DNA from: Variovorax guangxiensis
Lineage (GTDB): Bacteria; Pseudomonadota; Gammaproteobacteria; Burkholderiales; Burkholderiaceae_C
Assembly: GCF_003952165.1 (NCBI RefSeq)
Contig: NZ_RXFT01000003.1
Coordinates: 434,001-498,000, forward strand
Length of the DNA: 64,000 bases
Reading direction: 5' to 3'
Within the stretch, counting starts at the first letter, position 1. Each line of letters begins with the position of its first letter. The translations under genes and the position numbers were made by a program. This document shows, in pieces, positions 9,001-16,826 of the stretch. The notes under the pieces were generated by a model. It was not told the origin of the DNA and searched no databases. It saw nothing but the letters and a program-made list of their open reading frames with translations.

Positions 9001-11423
9001 GCGGGGTCGGTCGCGACGACGCGCAGCACGGTGTTGTGCGACGGCACGGCCGTGGGGTTGATGCTGTAGCGGCCGTTCGAGTCGGCAGTAGCGCTGCCGA
9101 GCAAGGTGCCTGCGCCGTCCCTGACGGTGACGACGGAGCCGGGCTCGGCGCTGCCGGTGATCAGGCTGCCGGCGGTCGGATCGACCGTGGGCCTTGCCGG
9201 AGGAACGCCGTCGACCGTGGTCCTGGTTTCGGGGCCAGTATTGCCGGCGGCATCGGTCGCGGTAACGCGCAGCACCGCGCCGTCGGCAGGCGGCGTCTTC
9301 GGCACCACGCTGTAGAAGCCGTTGGAGCCGACCGTCGCGCTGCCGATGGCATTGCCGGAAACATCCCTGACGGTGACGACCGAGCCAGGCTCCGCACGGC
9401 CCGTAATCGCACTGCCGTGCGTCGGATCGACCGAGGGCGCGGCCGGCGGCACGCGGTCCACTGTGGCCAGGCCTTCGGCACTCACGTTGCCGACGGCGTC
9501 CGCGGCGGTGACGTGCAATACCGTGCCGTCCGCCAGTTGTGCCGCGGGTGCGACGCTGAACTTGCCGGCGGCGTCGGCGGTGGTGCTGCCGATGAGCTTG
9601 CCCGTTGCGTCCTTGACCGTGACGACGGAGTTGGCCTCGGCCGTGCCTGCGACCACGCTGCCGTTCGTCGCGTTGACCAGTGGCGCGTCCGGCGGCCTGC
9701 TGTCGACCGTGGTGGTCGCGGGCCGGCCCACGTTGCCGGCGAGGTCCTTCGCGACGACGTAGATCACGGTGCCGTCCGACGGCGGGTTCGCGGGAACGAG
9801 GGAGTAGGTGCCGTCGGCCGCGGTGGTCGTGCTGCCGATGAGGTTGCCCTTGCTGTCCGTGACGGTGACCATGGAGTCGGGCTCGGAGGTGCCCGTGATC
9901 GGGCTGCCCTTCGTCAGGTTGACCGTGGGCGTCGGCGGCGTGCCGTCGACGACGGCCGTGGCGGGCTTGCTGGTGTTGCCGGCGGCATCGGAGGCGACGA
10001 CCTTGATCACCACGCCGTTGGCCGGCGGCCTGGTCGGCGTGAAGCTGTACACACCATTGGACGCGGCGGTCGTGCTGCCGATGAGGACGCCCTTGTCGTC
10101 GGTGATCGTGACCACCGCGCCGGCCTCCGCTGTGCCGGTGATGGGGCTGCCGTCGGTCGGGTTCACCTTGGGCGTGGCGGGCGGCGTCGCATCGATGGTG
10201 GCGGTGGCCGGCTGGCTCGCGTTGCCGGCGGGGTCGATCGCCACGACGCTGATCGTCGCGCCGTCCGCGGGAGGCGTCGTGGGGGTGACGCTGAACGCGC
10301 CGTTGGAAGCGGCGGTCGCGCTGCCGATGACCTTGCCCGAGCCGTCCTTGACGGTGACGACCGCGCCGGCCTCGGCGGTACCCGTGATCGTGCTGCCGTT
10401 GGACGGATGGACCGTGGGTGATGACGGCGCGGTGCTGTCGGCGGCGGTAGTGGCGGGTGCGCTGGCGTTGCCGGCGGCGTCGGTGGCCACGACGTTGATG
10501 GCGGTGCGGTCGGCCAGCGGCGTCGGCGGCTTGATGACGTAGCTGCCGTCCTGGGCCGCCGTGGTGCGGCCGATCACGTTGCCGCGTCCGTCGGTGGCGG
10601 TGACCACGGCGCCGGGCTCGGCGCTCCCGGCGATGGTCGTGCCGTTGGTGGGAACGATGGTGGGGACCGGGGGCGCCACGCTGTCGACGGTCGTGCGCGC
10701 CTCGGGGCTGGTGTTTCCGGCCGAGTCCACCGCGACGACGCGGATCTCCGTGCCGTGCGGCGGAGGCGAGGACGGCTGGACCACGTAGCGGCCATCGGCC
10801 TCGACGGTCGCGCTGCCGATTTCCTTGCCCGTGTTGTCGGTGACGCGGACGGTGGTGCCCGGCTGGGCCGTGCCGGTGATCAGCCTGGCATTGGTCGGGT
10901 TGACGGTGGGCCGGCCCGGCGGCGATGCGTCGGAGGGGGACGTGAGCGACGTGGAAGGCGAAGGTATGAGCGCCATCGCCGAACCAGCGCCCGCCCCACC
11001 ACCTCCTCCGCCTCCGCCTCCTGCAGCACCGGCGACTGCCAGTCCGCCGCCCAGCAGCCAGGGCAGCACGCCGAAGTTGAAGTCCTGCTCCAGCAGCAGG
11101 GGCTCGATGGCGTCGATGCCCGAATAGTCGAGCGCCAGTTCACCCTGGCCTTCGCCGAAGCCGGTCAGCCACAGGCCGCCCTTCTCGTCGTCGAGCACGA
11201 GGTCGCTCTTGTGGCCATCGAACGACGAGAAGAACTCGCGGATGGTGACGACCTCGCCCGAGATGGAGGTGATGACCAGGTCGTTGCCGACACGGCGCAT
11301 TCCCTTGACCTGCTCCCTGGACAGCCCTATCCGGACGACCGCCGCTTCCTTCAGGAACACCTCGTTCACCGAGACGGGGGTGCCGTCTCCACTGCGCTTG
11401 CTGACTACCTTCAACGAAATCAT
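1..11423 (-). CDS. Giant BapA-like repeat adhesin, 3' end outside window
   Basis: Read from an ATG at 11423 (GGGAG just upstream), the frame stays open for about 3,807 codons and runs off the left edge. The N-terminal 130 residues resemble the BapA prefix domain and end in a Gly tract (about residues 135-143). Then come 32 Ig-like units of 82 residues, most with PTxxPTNG near the start and ending DSxxP, followed below base 3050 by roughly nine longer units (about 100 residues) of the TDDxTPT/YDxGxxIGSTT type. This is the architecture of biofilm adhesins exported by type I secretion; the C-terminal secretion signal would lie off the window. There is no classical signal peptide. Upstream sit a kinase and two regulators that may control it. 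The long plus-strand frames over this region are shadows of the periodic repeats. Confidence 0.9.
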   Translation of the reverse strand, partial: MISLKVVSKRSGDGTPVSVNEVFLKEAAVVRIGLSREQVKGMRRVGNDLVITSISGEVVTIREFFSSFDGHKSDLVLDDEKGGLWLTGFGEGQGELALDYSGIDAIEPLLLEQDFNFGVLPWLLGGGLAVAGAAGGGGGGGGGAGAGSAMALIPSPSTSLTSPSDASPPGRPTVNPTNARLITGTAQPGTTVRVTDNTGKEIGSATVEADGRYVVQPSSPPPHGTEIRVVAVDSAGNTSPEARTTVDSVAPPVPTIVPTNGTTIAGSAEPGAVVTATDGRGNVIGRTTAAQDGSYVIKPPTPLADRTAINVVATDAAGNASAPATTAADSTAPSSPTVHPSNGSTITGTAEAGAVVTVKDGSGKVIGSATAASNGAFSVTPTTPPADGATISVVAIDPAGNASQPATATIDATPPATPKVNPTDGSPITGTAEAGAVVTITDDKGVLIGSTTAASNGVYSFTPTRPPANGVVIKVVASDAAGNTSKPATAVVDGTPPTPTVNLTKGSPITGTSEPDSMVTVTDSKGNLIGSTTTAADGTYSLVPANPPSDGTVIYVVAKDLAGNVGRPATTTVDSRPPDAPLVNATNGSVVAGTAEANSVVTVKDATGKLIGSTTADAAGKFSVAPAAQLADGTVLHVTAADAVGNVSAEGLATVDRVPPAAPSVDPTHGSAITGRAEPGSVVTVRDVSGNAIGSATVGSNGFYSVVPKTPPADGAVLRVTATDAAGNTGPETRTTVDGVPPARPTVDPTAGSLITGSAEPGSVVTVRDGAGTLLGSATADSNGRYSINPTAVPSHNTVLRVVATDPAGNDSPEARTTVDSLPPSAPTVDPSSGRTISGAAEVSSLVTVKDGAGKLVGSATADANGKFSVTPATPLADGAQVGVVATDAAGNASSPTTMVVDGTAPLAPVVNPTDGSRIAGTAESGAVVTVKDAAGKVIGSATADANGKFSIVPTTPAADGTTITAVATDRAGNASQPVTTTVDSTPPARPSIDATNGSLITGTAEQGAIVTIRDGAGTLVGSAVADSNGRYGIRPATVPSHNTVLRAVATDAAGNASPEARATVDSELPAAPKVDPTNGGSITGTAEAGSLVTVKDGAGKPIGSATADANGNYSIKPTTQLPHDTELNVTATDAAGNTSQPARSTVDGKAPDAPKVNPSNGGAITGTSEAGSVVTAKDGAGKLIGSTTADANGKFSITPATPLADGTTITAVATDRAGNASQPVTITVDGTPPAKPSVDATNGSLIAGSAELGSIVTIRDGAGNLVGSAAVDSNGRYSIKPATVPSHNTVLRAVATDAAGNTSPETRATVDSELPAAPKVDPTNGGSITGTAEAGSVVAAKDGAGTPIGSATADANGNYSIKPTTPLAHDTQLNVTATDAAGNTSQPARATVDGQAPDAPTVKPTNGSLITGTAEAGSVVTVKDGAGKLIGSATADGGGAYAIRPAVPPSDGTVLHVSATDAAGNTGPSANATVDAVPPGQPSIDPTNGKLISGFAEALSVVTVRDGAGNVIGSTTAAANGAYSIKPAFVLADGTVLRAFATDAAGNASSEARGTVDGVVPVTPTISPTNGNRISGKAEAGSIVTVKDDAGNLIGSATAESNGTYTVTPATPPAHGTVLHVASTDAAGNTSPEARATVDRTALPAATINPTDGSPITGTAEPGSVVTVRDDAGKLIGSTTADSLGAYSLTPAVTPPNGTVLHVVTTNAAGNASPEATATVDSVPPPAPIIEPSNGNMITGTAEAGSVVRVTDDTDKLIGSAIAAPNGAYSIKPAAVPAHGTVLRAVATDAAGNASPEARTTVDRVLPAAPKVDPSQGGVVTGTAEVGSVVRITDDAGKLIGSATAGNDGTYSIKPSATLPNGTVMRVTATDAAGNVSPETRAAVDSVAPAAPIVKPTNGNTVTGTAEAGSLVTVKDGAGNAIGSATADGSGNYSVKPATAPAHDTVLQVTATDAAGNISSPATAKVDAKAPDAPTIDPTHGDPITGRAEAGSVVTVKDGAGKVVGSATAATDGTYSVTPAKPLEDGAKITVVATDAAGNASAAATATVDAVAPGRPTVEPTNGSTITGKAEAGSVVTVQDQAGKPIGSATADGNGNYAIKPATPLAHGTTLGVSATDAAGNTGPAATATVDSAAPNAPTVKPTSGDTIAGTAEAGSVVTVKDAAGNLIGSATADGNGNYAVKPATPPAHDTALSVTATDAAGNSSAPATAKVDNKAPDAPTVKPTSGSTIAGTAEAGSLVTVRDGTGNLVGSATAGSNGEYAVTPARSLQDGVKISVVATDAAGNASQPATATVDNDPPARPTVDPTNGSLVTGKAEAGSVVTITDDAGKLIGSTTATTGGAYSFKPTTPPAHGTVLHVAATDAAGNSSPEARTTVNAVSPSAPAVNPTNGTTITGTAQAGSLVTVTDGAGNTIGSATADGSGNYSVKPATAPAHDTVLQVTATDAAGNISSPATAKVDAKAPDAPTIDPTHGDPITGRAEAGSVVTVKDGAGKVVGSATVATDGTYSVTPAKPLEDGAKITAVATDAAGNASAAATATVDAVAPGRPTVAPTNGASITGTAESGSLVTVKDSAGKPIGSATADANGNYTVKPATPVPHGTMLGVSATDAAGNTGPAATATVDSAAPNAPTVKPTSGSTITGTAEAGSLVLVKDGSGNSVGSATADGNGNYVVKPAMPLAHDTALSVTATDAAGNTSTPATAKVDSKAPDAPTVKPTSGGTVAGTAEAGSVVTVRDDTGNLIGSATAGSNGEYSISPTAPLPHGTQLRVVATDATGNTSQAATATVDSVAPVISIAIVEDANNDGFINASEKKADVTVKVTLVSGAAVGDEISLTDGTHMFSVKLSAADVSNGFANVSFPNPAEGATIRVSAISQDLAGNTSRPAATDSAILDTTVPATPASVSATDDVGPVQGAIGDGGSTDDATPTFAGSGATPGDIVRVYDGAALIGSATVKADGSWAFTPTGLGQGAHSITHTISDAAGNTSAASAPLGFIVDTAAVSVIVTKAGETRQGQQIKTRPAGFTDDVTPTVVGTATAGAVVTIKEGSKAIASTTADGSGNWNLVLPTQAEGAHSYKATAVNAAGTSSETSFSLTIDTTPPAVPVIASVVDDTGSVQGALASGAASDDTRPTLSGSGATPGDLITVFDNGSAIGSTTVQSDGRWSFTTASPTSPLGEGEHKLTVTATDPVGNQSQHSAAFVVNVDTTAPVRPDAVAGYVDDAGAVQNAASTATFTDDTTPGFKIASIAAGLTPSLYVDGNKVAATYDPTTGTLTPVSPLAEGAHSIGYTLTDAAGNESPRSNDFRLTVDLTPPPALDSSLIQVLDDVGPVQGPLAAGAKTDDSKPEYTGKTDPAQVSVINVYDNGALIGSTAVNADGSWRFTPDLPLALGAHSLTARAVDAAGNIGAATPASTFTLVGDPPAAPAIIGVIDDRGSVTGNVARDASTDDTTLTLNGTGTAGTVVTVYADGVAVGSTSVASNGTWSVTTSPLSGDGVKNLSAQAVDGAGQASPRTGLYPVVLDTTAPATPDTAVASDDQGPVQGAIAAGATTDDTTPTFSGGGLKAGDTVRLYDGGALIGSFTAATDGAWSITPSTPLGRGTHRITHTVTDAAGNTSAASAVLDFTVDPSDVVVSIEQIADDQGGIKGNLAPGARTDDTTPSLVGKATAGAIVTVKEGSTVLGSTTADAGGNWRFTLPLQKEGTHSYTATAVNAAGKQGDATIALTIDTTAPEVPSIAGAADDVGLVQGPIANGGPTDDATPTLTGSGATPGDVIKVYDNGSVLGSTTVKADGSWSFTPTTPLIEGTH
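3060..10910. repeat. 32 tandem 246-bp units encoding Ig-like domains
   Basis: The unit boundary (ctgtcgaccgtggc-like on the plus strand) recurs at about 10681, 10435, 10190, 9945, 9702 and so on to 3060, almost always exactly 246 bases apart, giving 32 copies. Spacing is in frame, so copy-number change by recombination would alter stalk length without frameshift. Some distant units are more alike than neighbours, showing block duplications. Confidence 0.9.
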
Positions 11424-11502
11424 TTACTGCTCCCTGATTTTTCGATCGACAAGTGAATTCCCGGGAGCTCCGGCTATGTTGCTCGGATGCATCCCGAAAA
11501 GT

Positions 11503-11549
11503 AAAAAAAGCTAAAAAGGCGGCCGACGCTCGAACTACAAGCGCCGGCC
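11503..11549 (-). terminator. Second rho-independent terminator of a tandem pair
   Basis: On the minus strand a 10-bp stem with one mismatch (11540-11549 with 11521-11530) and an eight- to nine-base loop is followed by TTTTT and then a seven-T run. It lies between the degenerate regulator and the adhesin and would insulate the adhesin from upstream transcription, so the adhesin promoter should lie between about 11424 and 11500. Confidence 0.65.
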
Positions 11550-11574
11550 AAAAAATTGCCTGCGATTCAGGCAA
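11550..11574 (-). terminator. Rho-independent terminator of the degenerate regulator gene
   Basis: A perfect 7-bp stem (TTGCCTG at 11556-11562 pairing with CAGGCAA at 11568-11574) with a five-base loop is followed on the minus strand by TTTTTT. It starts 9 bases after the stop codon at 11583. Confidence 0.85.
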
Positions 11575-11582
11575 CCCTCAAT

Positions 11583-12305
11583 TCATCTGAGGAACATCGG
11601 CGAGACCGTGTGCAGCTTGTATCCCTGACCGAATACGGCGCGCAGCATCAATCCATTGGCCGGTTCTATATTGAGTTTTCTACGGATCTTGAAAACGCAG
11701 ACATCCAATGCGCGGGAGCGCAGGCCGACGGTATCCCGCCAGAAAAGGCCATAGAGCTGCTCCCGGCTCAAGAGGCAATCCCTGTTCCTGAACAATTCGA
11801 GGGCCAGGTCGAATTCGCGGGGCTGCAGGTACATTTCCCGCCCCTCGTGAAAGACCCGGCGCTCGCTGATCTGGAAGCGATAGCCCCGGTAGATCAGGAG
11901 TTCGTTTCTTGTCGCGCCGTGAGCGGCGAGGGTGGTCCGGTTCAGCAGGCCTTGCACCTTGGCCCTGACCTCGTTCAGGTCGAAAGGATGAAGGACGAAA
12001 TCGAAATTCCTTTCGCCCGATATCTCGCGGTCGATGCGCTGCAATGCGGAAGTGCTGTCGCTATTGACCGCGAACAGTATCGGCACGTCGATCAGCGCGC
12101 GAATCGAATCCAGCCAATGGGCGCTGGCGTCGGCGGGCAACGGCAGCAGGACCAGCCCGGAGCGCTGCCCAGCCTGGAGGGAGCCGATGAAATCGCCCAG
12201 CAGATCGAAGGCGGCGGCGGGGGACGGCTCACGCGTCTGCGGCAGACAGATCAGCTGGGATTTGTCCAGGCTCAGGACCTGGGCGCGAGACTCCGGCGAA
12301 ATCAT
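11583..12305 (-). CDS. OmpR-type winged-helix regulator with degenerate receiver domain
   Basis: The 240-residue product has a C-terminal OmpR/PhoB-type winged helix (about residues 135-235, ending GQGYKLHT). The N-terminal half has receiver-like secondary structure but lacks the key residues: the strand that should end in the phospho-acceptor Asp reads GLVLLPLPA, and the conserved Lys of KPF is His (VLHPF). It is therefore probably not controlled by normal phosphorylation. I chose the ATG at 12305 because GGAGAG lies six bases upstream; an ATG at 12323 or TTG at 12326 would add six or seven residues but has poor ribosome binding. It lies downstream of the kinase gene and upstream of the adhesin, with its own terminator, and is a plausible regulator of either. 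Confidence 0.8.
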   Translation of the reverse strand: MISPESRAQVLSLDKSQLICLPQTREPSPAAAFDLLGDFIGSLQAGQRSGLVLLPLPADASAHWLDSIRALIDVPILFAVNSDSTSALQRIDREISGERNFDFVLHPFDLNEVRAKVQGLLNRTTLAAHGATRNELLIYRGYRFQISERRVFHEGREMYLQPREFDLALELFRNRDCLLSREQLYGLFWRDTVGLRSRALDVCVFKIRRKLNIEPANGLMLRAVFGQGYKLHTVSPMFLR

Positions 12306-12406
12306 TCCAAACTCTCCGTTCATCAATGGATGTCATGGAGAGGCGCATCGCCGAATCCCCATGACCTTTCGGGCTGGGGAATGTATCTATTTACAATCAG
12401 ATCAGA

Positions 12407-12441
12407 CAATGTTCGTCATTGACTACAAATGACGAACATTG
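12407..12441. promoter_or_regulatory. Perfect 14-bp inverted repeat, probable operator
   Basis: CAATGTTCGTCATT (12407-12420) and its exact reverse complement (12428-12441) are separated by seven bases, in an unusually AT-rich 325-base gap between two regulator genes. No T-run follows on either strand, so it is not an obvious terminator. TCATTGA half-sites recur at 12550-12556 and 12569-12575. Its position upstream of the regulator at 12305 suggests a binding site for a dimeric regulator. Confidence 0.55.
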
Positions 12442-12630
12442 ATCAATTCAAGCATGCATAAATTAAGAACTTTTGTGTAGCGCCTGGAAGAAAATCACAA
12501 AGTCGCCCTAGGCGCCGTAAAACTTCTTGTCCGCGGCAGAAGTCAATGCTCATTGATGACGATAAATGTCATTGAATGGTGACAAGGACACTGAAAACGT
12601 TTTCTTTCCAATATCGAAAAATTCACGTTT

Positions 12631-14607
12631 TCAACCCAACAGCCCCGCCTGTCCGATCGAGCCCTTGCCTCCTTGGCGCTGCGGCTCGAGCGGCACAGTC
12701 AACCGAAAGACCGTGCCCTCGGCATCGCTGGAGAGCAATGCCACGTCGCCGCCATGCTGGCGGGCGATGGTCCGCGAGATGTGGAGCCCCAGTCCCGAAC
12801 CAGGTACCTGGCTGGAGGTGGCGCCCCGGAAATAGCGCTCGAAGAGGCTGCTTCTTTCGGCGTCGGGAATCGGCTCTCCCCGATTGCAGACCGTCACGCT
12901 GAAGAAACCTGCACCGGATTCGCAACGCACGCTAACCGCCGAATCCGGGGGCGAGTACTTGAGCGCGTTCTGGATCAGATTTCGGATCGCCATTTCGATC
13001 CTTGCCGGGTCGCCCACGCACATCGCCCGCTCCGGGACCGTCTCCACGCTCAGGCGCACGTTTTCTTCGGGCAGCCCGACGCCGCGAACGCTTTCGATCA
13101 CGTCGCGCAGGTCGAAGCTGCGTGCGGCGGGCCTCGACGGACCGACCTCCAGCGCATCGTCCTGCAGGATGTTCTCGATCAGCACGGCAAGGCGACGGGT
13201 GGCCTTGCGGATCTTGCCCACGGCGCGCTTCACGGCCTCGTCCCGGCCGGACGGCGACAGTTCCAGGGCGTGGGCCACCGCGTCGACGACGGCCAGCGGC
13301 GTGCGGAACTCGTGCGAGACGACGGCGACGAATTCGCGCTGGCGCACCCTGTCTTCCAGCGCCGTCTTGGCGACCTTCATCGAGTCGAAGGCGCGCTTGC
13401 GCTCCGCGCGCAGCGCCAGCTCCGCCTGCCTTGAACGGCTGGCCACCGCGAAGTTGAGCATCGCCAGGTTCGCGAGCTGCAGCATGGGAATCCAGGACTC
13501 GAGGATGAAGGGGTGCTTCATGGTCACGAGTCCCAGAAGCACCAGCAGGTAGAAGGTCCAGGACAGGTTCACGCAGGTGAAGACGATGGCCGCCAGCAGG
13601 TATTGGAACGCCCGGTGGCGGATCATCAGCCAGACGACGAACCCGAGGTTGAAGAAGCCGACAGTGATCTGGAGGTAGGCCGCCACATGGATGGCGGCGT
13701 CGAAACCGCACGCAGAAAGAATCGCCATCGCGGCGAAGGCCACCGCCGCGGCCTTCATGAACCAGGCGGCCCGCGGCGAGTAGCTGTCGTAGTCGAAGAA
13801 CCGCCACGCGAATACGGCCGCAATCGCCATCAGCGCGCACGAACTCGTGTCCACGAAACGGTCGGCCACCTGCGGCGCATCGGGAAAAGCCAGCGAGCTC
13901 GCGCAGCCCAGCATCGAGGCGACGGCCACGAACATCGAGACCAGGAAGAGCGCGTAGACCGGGTAGATGCCGTTGCGCAGCCAGACCCAGAAGATCAGGT
14001 TCATCAGCACCATCACGCCGATGGCACCGGCGAACGCCGAGAGGAAAGCCATCCGGCTCGCCTCCGCCCGCTCCAGCCCGGCCCGTTGCCAGACGTGCAG
14101 GCACAGGGGAGCCAGGCCATGCGTCTTCACCCGCACGTAATAGGTTTCGGGCGATGAGCCCACCACGACGGGGAAGGCCATCATGCTGCTGCGGATGACC
14201 CGGTCGACGAAGGGCTGCTGGTCGCCCAGCCGCTCGACCGAAATCCTGCCGGAGGCATCGCGCCGGTAGACCTCCACGTCGTCGACCCAGTTGGGGAATA
14301 TCTGGATGGCCCATTGCGAAAGCGTGCCGGGCTCCTGCTGCAAGGAAAACCTGATCCAGTAAATCTCGCCTGCCCGAAGTCGGCCGAGGCGGGTATCTCC
14401 GGCTATAAACTCCACGCCGCCGCGGGCTGAAATAATGTCCTCGATGGAAGTATTTCCGGATGTATCAATGAATATTTCCTCTTGGCCGAGCAACGAGACG
14501 GGTTCTTTCAGCCCTTGATCGCTGCGAAGCACAAGAGCATGTGAACAAAGCGAAATCAGCCACAGTGCCATCCCCGCGATCAAAACAAGACATCTATTTC
14601 TTTTCAT
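12631..14607 (-). CDS. 7TMR-DISM-type sensor histidine kinase
   Basis: The 658-residue membrane kinase has a signal peptide (residues 1-24), an extracytoplasmic 7TMR-DISM extracellular-type beta domain (about 30-175), seven membrane helices (about 185-400), a short coiled coil, a HisKA domain with the H-box SHEFRTPL (His at about 432), and a HATPase_c domain with N-box RNLIQNALKYSP (about 540-550) and G-box GSGLGLHIS. It probably senses a carbohydrate or other envelope ligand and phosphorylates a response regulator. The divergent gene 71 bases away encodes an orthodox OmpR-type regulator and is the likely partner; the downstream regulator lacks the phospho-acceptor. The start is the ATG at 14607. 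Confidence 0.9.
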   Translation of the reverse strand: MKRNRCLVLIAGMALWLISLCSHALVLRSDQGLKEPVSLLGQEEIFIDTSGNTSIEDIISARGGVEFIAGDTRLGRLRAGEIYWIRFSLQQEPGTLSQWAIQIFPNWVDDVEVYRRDASGRISVERLGDQQPFVDRVIRSSMMAFPVVVGSSPETYYVRVKTHGLAPLCLHVWQRAGLERAEASRMAFLSAFAGAIGVMVLMNLIFWVWLRNGIYPVYALFLVSMFVAVASMLGCASSLAFPDAPQVADRFVDTSSCALMAIAAVFAWRFFDYDSYSPRAAWFMKAAAVAFAAMAILSACGFDAAIHVAAYLQITVGFFNLGFVVWLMIRHRAFQYLLAAIVFTCVNLSWTFYLLVLLGLVTMKHPFILESWIPMLQLANLAMLNFAVASRSRQAELALRAERKRAFDSMKVAKTALEDRVRQREFVAVVSHEFRTPLAVVDAVAHALELSPSGRDEAVKRAVGKIRKATRRLAVLIENILQDDALEVGPSRPAARSFDLRDVIESVRGVGLPEENVRLSVETVPERAMCVGDPARIEMAIRNLIQNALKYSPPDSAVSVRCESGAGFFSVTVCNRGEPIPDAERSSLFERYFRGATSSQVPGSGLGLHISRTIARQHGGDVALLSSDAEGTVFRLTVPLEPQRQGGKGSIGQAGLLG

Positions 14608-14678
14608 GTTGTTGATATTGTCCGGCGAATCTTCGGCGCCAGCAGCGCGTCGCAGCCGAGACCGAGGAGAGGTGCATC

Positions 14679-15419
14679 ATGAATATTCCGAACTCCAATA
14701 CCGATAAAAAGATAACCGTCTACCTGATCGAGGACGAAGAAGACCTTCAGGAAGCACTGGTCTACAGCCTCGAGCAACTGGGTTTCAAGGCCTCGGGCTT
14801 CTCGACGGCGGCGGAGTTCTACAGGGCCTACGCGGTCAATCGATGCGACGTGGTAGTGATCGACATCGAGCTGCCGGACGAGAACGGTTTTTCGATCGCC
14901 CAGCACCTGCGTTCCGCCAGCAATGTTGGGATCGTCTTCGCAACCGCGCGCGGCGACCTCAGCGACCGGGTACGCGGTCTGCGCGGCGGCGCGGATGCCT
15001 ATTTCGTGAAGCCGGTGCATGCCGAGGAGCTCGCGGCCTCGATCGAAGCCATCTACCGACGCATCAAGGCAGCCGAGGCGAGCGCCGGCCGGGCGCTGCA
15101 GCCGCATCAACCCGAGACGCCGCGCGGCACGGGGCGCTGGGTGCTCAAGGAAGGCGACTGGATCCTGTACGCCCCCGATGGCCGGGGGCTGCGCCTCACG
15201 ATGTCGGAGCGCGCCATCGTCACCAGCCTGTTCAAGCAGCGCAACAAGCCCGTCGACCGGACGCAGCTCGCAGCCGCGCTGGGCGGCGGCGATCTCGAGA
15301 ACTTCGACCTGCAGCGCGTCGATGCCGTGGTCAGCCGGCTGCGGCGCAAGGCGACGGCGGCGGGCATTTCACTGCCGCTGCATGCCGTGAGAGGCACCGG
15401 CTACCAATTCCAGACCTGA
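14679..15419 (+). CDS. OmpR-family response regulator
   Basis: The 246-residue product has an intact receiver domain (residues 11-125: acidic pair IEDEED, phospho-acceptor Asp62 in VVVIDIELP, Lys in YFVKPV) and a C-terminal OmpR-type winged helix ending VRGTGYQFQT. The ATG at 14679 follows GAGGAGAGG. It is transcribed divergently from the 7TMR-DISM kinase with only 71 bases between the start codons, so the two share a regulatory region and probably form a two-component pair. Target genes are not evident; the adhesin on the far side of the kinase is the natural guess. Confidence 0.88.
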   Translation: MNIPNSNTDKKITVYLIEDEEDLQEALVYSLEQLGFKASGFSTAAEFYRAYAVNRCDVVVIDIELPDENGFSIAQHLRSASNVGIVFATARGDLSDRVRGLRGGADAYFVKPVHAEELAASIEAIYRRIKAAEASAGRALQPHQPETPRGTGRWVLKEGDWILYAPDGRGLRLTMSERAIVTSLFKQRNKPVDRTQLAAALGGGDLENFDLQRVDAVVSRLRRKATAAGISLPLHAVRGTGYQFQT

Positions 15420-15457
15420 GCTCAAGAGCGGGCCGCCCGCAGGACGCGGCTGCAGCC

Positions 15458-16819
<1,362 letters not shown>

Positions 16820-16826
16820 TTGGGGA

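Noticed and set aside
4854..10421. 1855-codon open frame on the plus strand (also 3-2246 and 2493-4463)
   Set aside because: They mirror the 246-base repeats of the minus-strand adhesin; the translations are Arg/Gly/Ala/Asp-rich periodic strings without domains, and lack ribosome-binding sites.
3060..10910. Regular 246-base periodicity considered as a CRISPR-like array
   Set aside because: The whole unit is coding and conserved; there are no short repeats with unique spacers.
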